A stretch of 64,000 bases of DNA from Patagioenas fasciata (taxonomy: Eukaryota > Chordata > Aves > Columbiformes > Columbidae): NCBI RefSeq assembly GCF_037038585.1, contig NC_092541.1, positions 3,841,445 through 3,905,444 on the forward strand, in the 5' to 3' direction. Of this stretch, positions 37,886 through 47,574 are shown piece after piece. The position numbers and the translations under genes were made by a program. Under the pieces are notes generated by a model, which did not search any database, was not told the origin of the DNA, and worked only from the letters and a program-made list of their open reading frames with translations. The stretch's first letter is position 1, and each line of letters begins with the position of its first letter.

Positions 37886-40144
37886 GGATTTGCTTGGGAG
37901 GCAGTTCACCGCCCTGGGTAGGGACGGTGTCCAGGTGGCTCCGGCGCTGGCTCAGCGCATTGGTGGGGTGACATAAATCACCCTGCTCACCCTGCCCGTG
38001 CTGCTCTATCTGCTGAGAGCGCAGAGCGTGCGTTCCCTATAGGTGCACCATGCGGGATAATAAATGTCCTCTCTCTGCCCGGAGGCAGTGACAGAGCGGT
38101 GATTCATTTAACTCTGTCCTCTTGCACACGGAGCTGGGGGTTCAGCCTCGGTGGAAGCCATTCAGACATAATTTGGCCAAGGACAAGGACACATTCCTCC
38201 TTTTTCAAACAATTTTACCTTGCTAAGGCATTTCTTGGATCCTTCTTACCAGGCATCTAAGGACACCAGGACCTTAGAGCACCCCTCTGAGGCTGGACCA
38301 GGCTCCCATCCTCTTGCAGAGCCTTGGCTTAAAATGTCCAGCAGCTCAACATGCTCATCTAAAACCCCAGCAGCCCGAAGAAGCTTTTATGCTGGTCCAT
38401 GCAAGTGTGGCTCAGTCCATAGGAGCAAAATTAAACCATGGAGGACACCCTGACCTGAGCTGCTTGTACATGGAGAGGAAAGAAGACCTCTTGGCAAACC
38501 CACCACTGAAACTGCAACTAAGCCAAGCTTAGGGAGACAGAGCAGGTGACGCTAAAGGAGCTGGTGTGCTTTTGGGCTGGGATTAGCTGTCAGAAAGATT
38601 AACTAGCACTAGAAATCCAAAGAACTAAGGAAGAACACAAATGATGTTACTGGAGACCCCAGTGAGCAGCCTGAGCAGCCGCTGTGCTCACGGTCTGACC
38701 TGCTCCCGCCGCCTGCTCCCCTGCTTGCTATTGCACAGCTCATTTTAGGTAAAAGGCCTTTTATCGGCTGCCAAGCCTCCAGCACACCCCAGGCACTCTG
38801 TAAGAACCGAGCCTCTTCCCCGTGGCTTTCCAAAGGGAAATATTTGTGAGGTTTTGAGGGTGGTAGAAGTGACAGCTTCCCACGTAGCAGCCGTAGCTCC
38901 TGAAATCTGCCCTTGGAAGCACCCAGGAAAAATAACTCCAGGACCAGAACTTCTTGAAGGGCATTTCTGTGCCTCACCAGACCTGTTTTGTCACCTTCAG
39001 CTTCAGGGGAGCTTCTCACCTGGTGCTGAATAAGTCACCCCCCACTGACTGAAAGGTCTCAGCTATTAAAACGCCTAAATTTCCAGGTGGTTTATTAAAA
39101 ACAGAGAACTACTTTGGGGCTCTTCCCCTCCTAGACTGGGTGCCTTTGGGTCACATTTTCTTGCCTTCATTTCCTGGTTTTCCCATTAGACTGGAAGGTG
39201 ACCATTTCTGCACGTTCAGGAGCTGGAGCCTGAACACAGACTGAAATTTTGGCAGGTAACAGTAAACCTGAGCAGCACAAACACCTCTCTGCCTAGAAAG
39301 CAAATGGAGCTGGTTCCTTCCTATGGATGAGGAATTCATGGGCACGGGGATGACTTTCTCAGCAGCAGAAAAGCTTTCGAAGCGCGGAGTGGATTCAAAG
39401 GCAGTGCTCACTCAGCCTTAAACGGGGCCAATTCTGCGTCTTGCTGAGCTCACCTTCCAGCTGGAGGTGCTTTGAGTAGTGCGCTGCAGTGCCAACCTGG
39501 AGCCAAACCTTGCAAAATTAGTTCATTTAGATGCTTATGCTCAAGTTAATGAGAACGTAGAGGCTTTATCTGTGTTGACTCATCCCGTGTAGCAACAAAA
39601 GCCCAGGTGGAAAAGGACCCATGAGACCACGTCCATGCTCTGGGGTGGATGTGATTGACTTTCAGTAAAGCTCACGAGCGGGACCACAGGCTGTGCCTGG
39701 CTGAGCAGTGTGGGTTTCATCTGCTCGCGGGCAGGAGCGTTGCCAACGCACCTTCTGCTGGAACACGAACAAAGATGCAGCTCCAGCTGCTGCCCGTTTG
39801 CTTCCTGTGCTCAAGATGTAACCCTGCAGTTATCTGTGCTGCCGTCGCGGCTGGTTCCTCAGCTGTTTCTCTGGATAACTGGCAACACACAAGCAGCAAG
39901 ATTGATTGTAGAACTGAACTAGACACTGAGGTTGCTCCGGGGTCCCAGCACCTTGGAAGTTGTCATCCCTGCAGCAGGCAGGAAAAAACAGAGGAGATGG
40001 ATGGGCGAGAGGAATGAGCTACAGCAGACATCTGTCAGCACATCCATGAGGCTCTGCTGCTGGATTTAGTCACGTTGAATTGCAGTGCTGAGAGGTTTGG
40101 GGATGGCGTCCAGTCCTGTGGATCAACGCACCCAGTGCTGAGCA
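37886..40144. other. Intergenic DNA, part 7
   Basis: Unique, moderately GC-rich sequence. No gene or known repeat was recognised before the CR1 tail at 40145. Confidence 0.6.
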
Positions 40145-40273
40145 GTTCATTGCAGGCTGGTTGGACTAGATGACCTTTGAAGGTCCCTTCCGACCCAAAC
40201 TACTCTATGATTCTACGATTCTACGATTCTACGATTCTATGATTCTGTGATTCTGTGATTCTGTGATTCTGTG
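40145..40273 (+). mobile_element. Short CR1 LINE 3' end with expanded octamer tail
   Basis: The sequence contains GGCTGGTTGGACTAGATGAC, TTTGAAGGTCCCTTCCGACC and then a run of terminal octamers. It is very short (under 130 bp). The 5' boundary is uncertain because upstream sequence quickly stops resembling CR1. Confidence 0.9.
40202..40273 (+). repeat. CR1 terminal octamer array, 9 units
   Basis: After one degenerate unit at 40202 come three ATTCTACG, one ATTCTATG and four ATTCTGTG units, all exactly 8 bp. Bird CR1 tails usually carry only a few such units, so this array has probably expanded after or during insertion. Confidence 0.93.
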
Positions 40274-40510
40274 AATGGGGACATTCAGCTTTTCTGCAGC
40301 CCAGCATCAGCACAAATGGAGCCTGACCCAGGCTGCTTTTTCACTAGTGAGCATCATTCCTGCCAGCGGGCATTCCCTGGTAGCCTGAGGTCAAAAGCTC
40401 CCCAGGCAGAAGCCTGGATGTGAAAGATGCCTCTTGCTTCAGATCTGGCCCAGATAGATCTGCAGGTGGGATGTGCTGCTTCATACAAGTCGGAGAGGAA
40501 GAAAAGCAGG

Positions 40511-41096
40511 TCTCCTCTCCTCTCCTCTCCTCTCCTCTCCTCTCCTCTCCTCTCCTCTCCTCTCCTCTCCTCTCCTCTCCTCTCCTCTCCTCTCCTCTCC
40601 TCTCCTCTCCTCTCCTCTCCTCTCCTCTCCTCTCCTCTCCTCTCCTCTCCTCTCCTCTCCTCTCCTCTCCTCTCCTCTCTCTCCTCTCCTCTCCTCTCCT
40701 CTCCTCTCCTCTCCTCTCCTCTCCTCTCCTCTCCTCTCCTCTCCTCTCCTCTCCTCTCCTCTCCTCTCCTCTCCTCTCCTCTCCTCTCCTCTCCTCTCCT
40801 CTCCTCTCCTCTCCTCTCCTCTCTCTCTTCCCTTCTCTTCCTCTCTTCCCTTCTCTTCCTCTCTTCCCTTCTCTTCTCTTCCCTTCTCTTCCTCTCTTCC
40901 CTTCTCTTCCTCTCTTCCCTTCTCTTCCCTTCTCTTCTCTTCCCTTCTCTTCTCTTCTCTTCTCTTCTCTTCTCTTCTCTTCTCTTCTCTTCTCTTCTCT
41001 TCTCTTCTCTTCTCTTCTCTTCTCTTCTCTTCTCTTCTCTTCTCTTCTCTTCTCTTCTCTTCTCTTCTCTCCATCTCCTCTCTCCTCTCCTTTTCT
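40511..41096. repeat. Long polypyrimidine pentanucleotide array (TCTCC)n / (TTCTC)n
   Basis: About 585 bp of the plus strand is nearly all pyrimidine. (TCTCC)n runs to about 40820 with one slip near 40676-40684. A middle section of about 125 bp has longer mixed units (CTTCCCTTCTCTTCCTCT-type). Then (TTCTC)n runs to about 41070, with a short degenerate end. All frames on both strands are open because the 5-bp unit makes no stop. The resulting Ser/Leu/Pro and Arg/Glu repeat translations are not proteins. Confidence 0.97.
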
Positions 41097-42804
41097 TTGC
41101 AGAAAATTGAAATGTATCTCTGTCCAAACTGGATCCCTTTCTGCAGACTGGCTTAATGATTTCCACTTTCCCCCTGTAATATACTGCAGCCCTTTGGTTG
41201 ACCCTCACTCAGCAGTTAATTATTCTTAATGAAGGAAAAATCCTGGTTGAGTAATGATGGCGTAAAACACACATGAGAAATACAGTTAACAAACTGCTAA
41301 GAGCCTTAAACTCTACAGAATTAAGCATTATAGGTGTATTAATAATCTCTGTGTTTCTTATGGGCCAAGGGACTTTGTAAAACTAGATAGCAAAACAAAA
41401 GGCATACCAAGAAAATAATGTGCCTTTTTCCCCTCCTGAAGCAGTGAGGATCTACAGGATCATAGTCAATACCTGCCTGGAGAAAAACATTTGCTAGAAA
41501 GGGGATTTTTACCTCTTTGGCCAAATTATTTTGTCACTGCAACTGGTAGGCAAACCAGCTTTCCCATCACTTCCCACAATAACCACTTCATCTGCACACA
41601 GGCCACGGCTGGAGAAACAGGGAAGGTGGACAGGTTTTGGACTCGTGATATACCAGGAGATGATTGTAAAGAAAAGATGTGCCAACACCCACAAACATGC
41701 AAAGAAAACAGGTTGAGGGGACACAAAACTGGACAACACTTTGCCAGACTTTGTTTTTGGCTGCATGTGTGAACTGCTTTGTATCAGCACCGCCACAATA
41801 GCTATGAATGTTTTCCAAGAGCCACATCCTTGGTCTTAGAAAGATGGAGAAGAATGGCTTTGGAGGACATTATGCAAAACACCACCAACAATGGCTGAGT
41901 CTGTTTTCGGGTTGCATTACCTTAAAGCAGATGGAAACAGGACCTTGTATCAGCCTTGAGCTTTGAGGAGAGACATCCCCATCTCAAAGCTTCCTTCCCC
42001 GCGTGACTGCCAGTCGCCGTCGTGCCAAACCGCGCCGTTGCTACGAGGAACAGCCGGCGCCACCTCCGACACATCCACCGTCTGCCTTCCTCCCATCTCC
42101 CAGCGTGATGGCCCGAGCCAACTGGTGTCTTGGCATGAAGCCACCCTCTAATTAAGGCGTAAGAGAAGGAAGGGGAAACCTTCAAAGAAATCCCACCAAA
42201 AGCCCTTACAGGAAAGCTTAAGACCTATGCACGTGATTGCCAGATCCCAGTCCTCTTCATCCCCATACCGCCATGGTCTTGCTCAACCTCCCAAGCCCAG
42301 CTGCCTTGAGGGTGCCAGGTCACTTTGCCTCCGCCCTTCATGCCACCACATAGATACCTTTTCTATAAAATTTTACATTATGTTTGTATTTTTATTTTAT
42401 TTTGATGTTGCTGCTTTTTGCACTCTGCATCGAGGCCCTGTGCGTCATTCCTTCCAGGTTTTATTTGATTGCCTTTTGGAGATGAGGAGATTAATATTTC
42501 ATCAAATGTATGGGGAATAAATAACCAGATTTGAAAGACATCCCTCCTGCCTTGACTGGCATTTATAGATGTGATGAGTGGGGAGGAATTTTTGCCACAA
42601 GCCGTTTCTGAAGAACTCACAATCCTTGCCGTGATCTCTGCAAGGACATCTCCATCTCCAATGGCATGTCCATGCCCATGGTGTCATGCTCACGATCAAA
42701 GGAAGGGGGTATCAGTTGCAATATGTGCAACACTGTGGATGTGGCTCCCACTTTGCTGTACAACTGGCAGGTCCCCAGGGGTGCAGGCAGAGCTGCACCG
42801 GGCA
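41097..42804. other. Intergenic DNA, part 8
   Basis: Unique sequence between the pyrimidine array and the minisatellite. I recognise no gene or mobile element. Confidence 0.6.
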
Positions 42805-43320
42805 CCATCAATGCAACAGAATCTTGTACATCTGTGCAAACCTTGTACATCCATCCAACACCATCTTGTACACCCATGTAGCCCTTGTACATCCATCCAA
42901 CAGCATTGCGTACACCTGTGCAACCCTTGGACATCCATCCAACAGCATTGTATACACCTGGGTAACCCTTGGACATCCATCCAACAGCATTGTATACACC
43001 TGGGCAACCCTTGGACATCCATCCAACAGCATTGCATACACCTGGGTAACCCTTGTATGTCCATCCAACATCATTGCGTAAACCTGGACAACCCTTGTAC
43101 GTCCATCCAACAGCATCTTGGACACCCATGTAGCCCATGTACGTCCATCCAACAGCATTGCGTACACCTGTGCAACCCTTCGACATCCATCTAAGAGCAT
43201 TGTATACACCTGGGCAACCCTTCAACATCCATCCAACAGCATTGCATACACACGGGCAACCCTTGTAGTCCATCCAACAGCATCTTGTGCACCTGTGCAG
43301 CCCTTGTACATCCATCCATC
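42805..43320. repeat. 42-bp minisatellite, about 12 copies
   Basis: The unit contains ACATCCATCCAACAGCATTG followed by a (C/T)(G/A)TACACCTG(G/T)GCAACCCTTG(G/T) half. Successive unit starts at 42847, 42889, 42931, 42973 and 43015 are exactly 42 bp apart. The first (42805) and last copies are degenerate, and one 1-bp deletion lies near 43268. Because 42 is divisible by 3 and the unit lacks stops in several frames, open frames of 120-230 codons run through on both strands with 14-residue repeats. There is no conserved start, splice or signal feature to support translation. Confidence 0.95.
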
Positions 43321-45099
43321 ACCCCGTGCATGAAAGCAGAGCATTTTCGGCTGCTGGATTGATGGGATCAGTCTCCAGAGTAAAACCATGAGGTTTTTCC
43401 CAGCCACAAGCTGCGGTGTTTTGTTTGATGGGAAACGCCAATCTGATTGATGAATTTCAGTTGATTTAGCTAAAAGCTTTTTGATTGAGTAAAATAATAA
43501 TTATGACTATTATTATGATTAGTTTAGCATTCTGCCTTGGGGTTTAATTAGTTGTAAAACAAAAGCTTTTGTGTTTCTGTTCTGTTCAAAATTGACACTT
43601 CCAACAGCAATCTAAAAAATAAGACACAAATCAAATAAGACATTCAGTTAGATCCCAGTTTCCTTCAGTTTGCTTGTTCCAATTTGCAGTTTCTGTGGTT
43701 TTGTTAACATGGTATCATCTCCTATTGACACACACAATCTGGGGAGGGGAAAAGACAGGGCAGGAGGGAATTATCCATCTACTGAAGGAATCAGCCATTT
43801 GCTGCACGGAGTAATGAGTCAGAATAAAACCCAGCCCAATGCATGTTTTAGTTGGGTTTTCCTTCTCCCAGGAGGACACTGGAACATCATCTGCATCTCC
43901 AGCAGATTCTGATGGGATGAACAGGGGGCTGAAGCATCCAGAGGCCACCCAAGCCTTTTGCAAGGTCTTCAGGACCAAGAAACCTTTCTGCCAGCCCAGC
44001 TCCACATTAATAACCATTAAAAGAGGTCGTTGATTGAGTAACAAGTCCTTGGCTTCCCACGCTGTAGTGTATTCAGCAGGTCTGTGACTTAAGCATTCCT
44101 GCTCTTCCTTTCAGAGCAGCCACAAGGATTGCAGGGACACGGCAGGTAGAATGATCAAATACCTGAATTTGAGGCATGATTATATGATGTGGTGACCCGG
44201 AATGAGGGAAACGTGGTCCCAACAACCCCTTTCTTTTGTCAGCCAGAGTCTGAGAGCAAGTTCTTCCCCGCTCTGCAGGTCTAGGAGGAGGGAAAAGGGT
44301 CAGACACATGACAGAAAGCCTGAAACTGCATTTTAAAGCCAAAGTAAAACACAAATATCCCAGGAAAAACTTGTGGGTTTTGTTTTGTTTTCTCAGCTCA
44401 CAGTTGAGCGGCTCCACCAAGCACCACGCAGAAAAGCATCCTCTGCTTCTCTCAATTTATACAGGAAAGAAACCGTCCCAACACACCGGTAGGGAAACTG
44501 AGACACATTTCTGACCTCAGCCTTCATTTCAGCCGAGAGACTGGACTTCACTCTTCCACCAACCTGATCCATATGTCCGTGACACTGAGGAAACACTTGG
44601 AAACAAAGCCCCGTGGCCCACAGTGCCACCGATGTCCCACGCAGGGAGCAGGGACACGTGTGGTGGGTTCCCCCAGTGCTGGGACTGGTCCCAGTCTCGT
44701 CCCCATTGTGCAGGATGGACACATGTGGCAGCACGTTTCTCCCAAGCGAGGGAAGGGGATGGCTGCAAGGGACAATGTAGGAGCATCGCAATGCTGTAAG
44801 TCACACAAACAGCCCCACGGAGCAGCCGTCGTGGAGCCGCTCAGAAACAGGAGTGTCAAACCACATGCAGTTACATAAAATAATAATAATAACATACCCG
44901 AGGGAGATAAACTCAGGCTAGATCGCTCTTCTCCTTCTTTCCTGGATGATCCAATATTTCTCTTCATTCTCCCCATCCCTAATACCCATCTCCTGCGTTT
45001 GTCTCTGCGCCGCACCGAGGAGTTTGAGATTAACCATGACGAATGGCCTGATTTCCTTGTCTCAGGGACTGTTTTATTTTTCCTTTGCCGCATCTGACA

Positions 45100-45240
45100 A
45101 GTTGCATTTTACTATAAATCCCCTCAATTAGGCCTTTCAAACAGCACTGCAGACATTACCCTGATATATGGGGAAGGAATTATCTTCACGTCCCTGGCAA
45201 CCAATTCCTTGATTAAACCAGTTGATTTTCGCTGTTGCAT
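45100..45240. promoter_or_regulatory. Candidate conserved non-coding element (unverified)
   Basis: A repeat-free block about 2.3 kb upstream of the CRHR1 promoter, with words such as CCCCTCAATTAGGCCTTTCA and CCTTGATTAAACCAGTTGAT. It is inferred only from composition and absence of repeats. Confidence 0.22.
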
Positions 45241-45629
45241 TCCTTCCATCACCCCACATTTTGGGCACCTGAGAAGAGTGTGGTCATTGCGTGTGTCCCA
45301 CTTGGTGGCCACAAGAAGGCTGAGATGGCCAAGGATGAGCCCCAGGGGCTCGGGATGGAAATGGGGTCCCCAGTGCTCGCAGTCGCAAGGTCCTTCCTGT
45401 GCACTGGGGTGCACAAAGCCCTGAGCAGCCCCCAAAACCAGAGCTGTGTCCTAGACCCGCGATGTGCTCAATGAACCAGCTGAGCCCAGGCTACTCAAGG
45501 GTATGGGAGCTTCCTCAAGCCTTTTTTTAGAAAATGTTGCATTTTCCATTGGGCTTATTGAAGTGAAAGGTACTGCAAGGGTAGCTCTGGAGTGTATCTC
45601 ATCCTGTCACTTGTTAGCAGAAGGACACC

Positions 45630-45785
45630 TAGGAAACAAAGAGTTTCCTGCATTTACCAGAGCTTTACATATTTTGAAACTTCTTTGCCAGACCAATGAC
45701 ACAATTGATTAAATCCAGTTAATGCCGGAAGATTTACATCTGCGCTGTTTATTCCCTTTAATTATTGGGCCAGGAGCATTTACCC
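45630..45785. promoter_or_regulatory. Candidate conserved non-coding element (unverified)
   Basis: This repeat-free block contains GACCAATGACACAATTGATT (CCAAT box, TGACA and an ATTGATT homeodomain/PBX-like word), AAATCCAGTTAATGCCGG and CCTTTAATTATTGGGCC. It lies about 1.7 kb upstream of the CRHR1 TATA box. Inferred from composition. Confidence 0.22.
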
Positions 45786-47248
45786 TTCGGAGCCTGGGAT
45801 GTGTTGCACCTGTGGGCTGGGGTGCAGCCCTGGCTGGGCACTCTCACCTTGGTCCAGCAGATGCAGGAAGGACCTTGATTGCCTCCTGCCCCCTCCTGTG
45901 CCCTGGAGACAGAAAATGGTTCAGCGAAGATGGAGGGAGGCTTTGGCCATGAATTCATCAAAGGACACTGCCCTCTTATTGATCCATCTGCAAGAAGCCA
46001 TGGTTTGCAGCCATTCCCAGAGGCTGTGTTCGGGATGAAGTGGGGAGCGTGGTCCAGCACTCCGTGAGAGGCTGTTGGTGGATGCACAAGGTTCAAGCAG
46101 GGGAAACATCTTTCATCCCCGCAGGATGGTGACCCTGATGGCAATGTCTTCTGTCACACCCTTCCCAGCAGCACCCCGTGGCTGTCCCAATTTCCTCAAG
46201 AAAAGGAGAAACCATAACTTGCTGCCTGGCTTTCTGCCGCAGGTCACCATGAGCAGACAGAACCTGGCCCACTTGACAGGGTGGGTGAGGTTGGGACCAC
46301 CCCCCAAGCCCCAGGTGGGTGCGGAAAGGATGTCCTGATACTGCCCTGATGCAGGAGAGGAGGTTTCACTCAGACAGAGGTTCACCCAGCTCAGAGATGG
46401 ACCCAAGCGTGACCATGGTGTCTCTAAGAGACAGGGGATGTGGAGACCCCTCCCTAGGAGCCCAGGGTGGAGGGGTGCCAGGGGACAGCAGGAGGGGGGA
46501 CAGAGAGCCTTAAAGTCTGATGGTTCAGCTGGGGCGATGGAAAATGTCGTTAACCAAGACCCCAGGAGCATCGTCCAGCTCCTTTGTACCACCCACTCCT
46601 GCCCCCACCCTCCCTAGGGCTCACCCTCCCCAAAACAACGTTCCCCTCCTCCGTCAGCTCAAGCCACCCTGGTCCTGCCCCATTCACTGCCATCCTACAA
46701 GAAAAAGCGCACATCCCCATGTCCTCTGTGACTCAGTTTCCCCATGTTATGATGAAGTGCCCCCACCACAGCCCCACTGCGTGGAAGGACCTCCCTCCAC
46801 CTGCTCCACTTGTCTCAGGAGCATCTCCCTCACCAGGAGGGTCTGAGGCCCGTTCCACCCCATCCCTATGGGAACTGGGGTCTCACCTCCCTTTGTGTTC
46901 ACCAGCAAAGGGCCTGCAAAGGGTGGGGGCAGGAGGGAGAGCCCCCCTTCCCCTAAACCCTCTGCCAGAGCCTTGGAGCCAAAATCTCCTAATATAAAAA
47001 CCCCTTGCAAACTGCAGCCCCAAACCCATGGTTGCCCACAACCTTCACAGGAGAAACCCCCAGCAGCAGCTGCAAAATGGGGGAACAGGGAGTAGAAAGG
47101 GGGGTCCCTGGTCCAGGGGAGACGGCGTGGAGGTCCCTGGGCTGGTGAGATGGTGAGATAAGATGCTCAAGATGCTGAGGAAGAGAAGGAGAGAGTTGGA
47201 AGGCACTAGGGGGGTGGAGGAAGGAAAAGGGGAGGAGGAAGAGGAGGA

Positions 47249-47266
47249 GGGAGGGAGGGAAGGGGG
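47249..47266 (+). promoter_or_regulatory. CRHR1: G-quadruplex motif in the CRHR1 promoter
   Basis: Four G-runs separated by loops of 1, 1 and 2 bases (GGGAGGGAGGGAAGGGGG) form a canonical short-loop G4 motif on the coding strand, about 85 bp upstream of the TATA box. Confidence 0.7.
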
Positions 47267-47350
47267 AGTGGGAGGCTGCTGGGGAGGGATGCAGCCCATC
47301 GGCGGGCGGGCCGGGAGGGGGGAAGGCAGCGCAGCGGCTCCGGGGGAGGT

Positions 47351-47356
47351 TATAAA
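47351..47356 (+). promoter_or_regulatory. CRHR1: CRHR1 TATA box
   Basis: TATAAA sits in the context GGTTATAAAGGCGGG, 182 nt upstream of the start codon, inside an otherwise GC-rich segment where a chance match is less likely. The expected start site is about 47378-47386. Confidence 0.65.
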
Positions 47357-47503
47357 GGCGGGAGCGGGTCTCCGAGCGCAGGTGAAGGGGAGAACTGCCC
47401 GCCCCCACCGCGGGACCCGGCCACGCTCCTCGGCGCGAAGCCCAAAGGATTTTTATCCCCGACGGCAGAAGGAGCCCAGCGGGAGCGGGGAGCGCTGCCA
47501 GCC

Positions 47504-47530
47504 ATGCCCCGGAGAGCTGGGCACAGCTAA
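47504..47530 (+). other. CRHR1: Short upstream ORF in the CRHR1 leader
   Basis: An ATG at 47504 with G at -3 opens an 8-codon frame (Met-Pro-Arg-Arg-Ala-Gly-His-Ser) that ends at TAA 47528-47530. This is two bases before the receptor ATG at 47533, in a different frame. It is the only upstream ATG between the predicted start site and the receptor ATG. Such a close uORF is expected to reduce initiation at the receptor start or make it depend on reinitiation. Confidence 0.55.
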
Positions 47531-47532
47531 GG

Positions 47533-47574
47533 ATGCTGCCCGGCCTTCCTCCTGCCCTCCTCCTCCTCCTGCAG
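47533..47574 (+). CDS. CRHR1: Corticotropin-releasing hormone receptor 1, coding exon 1
   Basis: Fourteen codons (MLPGLPPALLLLLQ) end in phase 0 at CAG|GTAAGA. This is the first part of the signal peptide of a class B1 GPCR that binds CRH/urocortin and couples mainly to Gs to drive the stress axis. The start ATG has A at -3, follows a CpG-rich TATA promoter, and is the first in-frame ATG. Mammalian CRHR1 likewise has a very short first coding exon (about 11 codons) before the rest of the signal peptide, so the gene structure agrees. On its own this Leu-rich stretch would be weak; the call rests on the join to exon 2. Confidence 0.85.

Larger units (their letters stand above)
43321..47160. other. 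Intergenic DNA upstream of CRHR1
   Basis: No gene is supported. The stretch holds AT-rich, repeat-free blocks at about 43430-43600, 45100-45240 and 45630-45785 (candidate regulatory elements) and GC-richer sequence from 46100 towards the CRHR1 promoter. Confidence 0.6.
47161..47503 (+). promoter_or_regulatory. CRHR1: CRHR1 promoter, CpG-rich, and 5' UTR
   Basis: A purine-rich tract (47161-47280) leads into a CpG-dense segment (about 47295-47520) that spans a TATA box and the sequence up to exon 1. If the TATA box at 47351 is used, transcription starts near 47380 and gives an unspliced 5' UTR of about 150 nt before the ATG at 47533. The combination of CpG density, TATA box and the first coding exon immediately downstream is consistent with a real promoter. 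The exact start site is unproven. Confidence 0.7.

Noticed and set aside
40354-41229. Long open frames on both strands (Ser/Leu/Pro and Arg/Glu repeats)
   Set aside because: They are produced by the TCTCC/TTCTC pentanucleotide array in all frames, which indicates low complexity and not coding.
42617-43315. 232-codon minus-strand frame with 14-residue repeats as a gene
   Set aside because: The repeats follow from the 42-bp minisatellite unit being a multiple of three. No start, signal or splice feature supports a protein, so it is kept only as a low-probability lead.
42805-43320. CRISPR-like array
   Set aside because: The whole 42-bp unit repeats with point changes; there are no constant repeats separated by unique spacers, and the genome is a vertebrate's.
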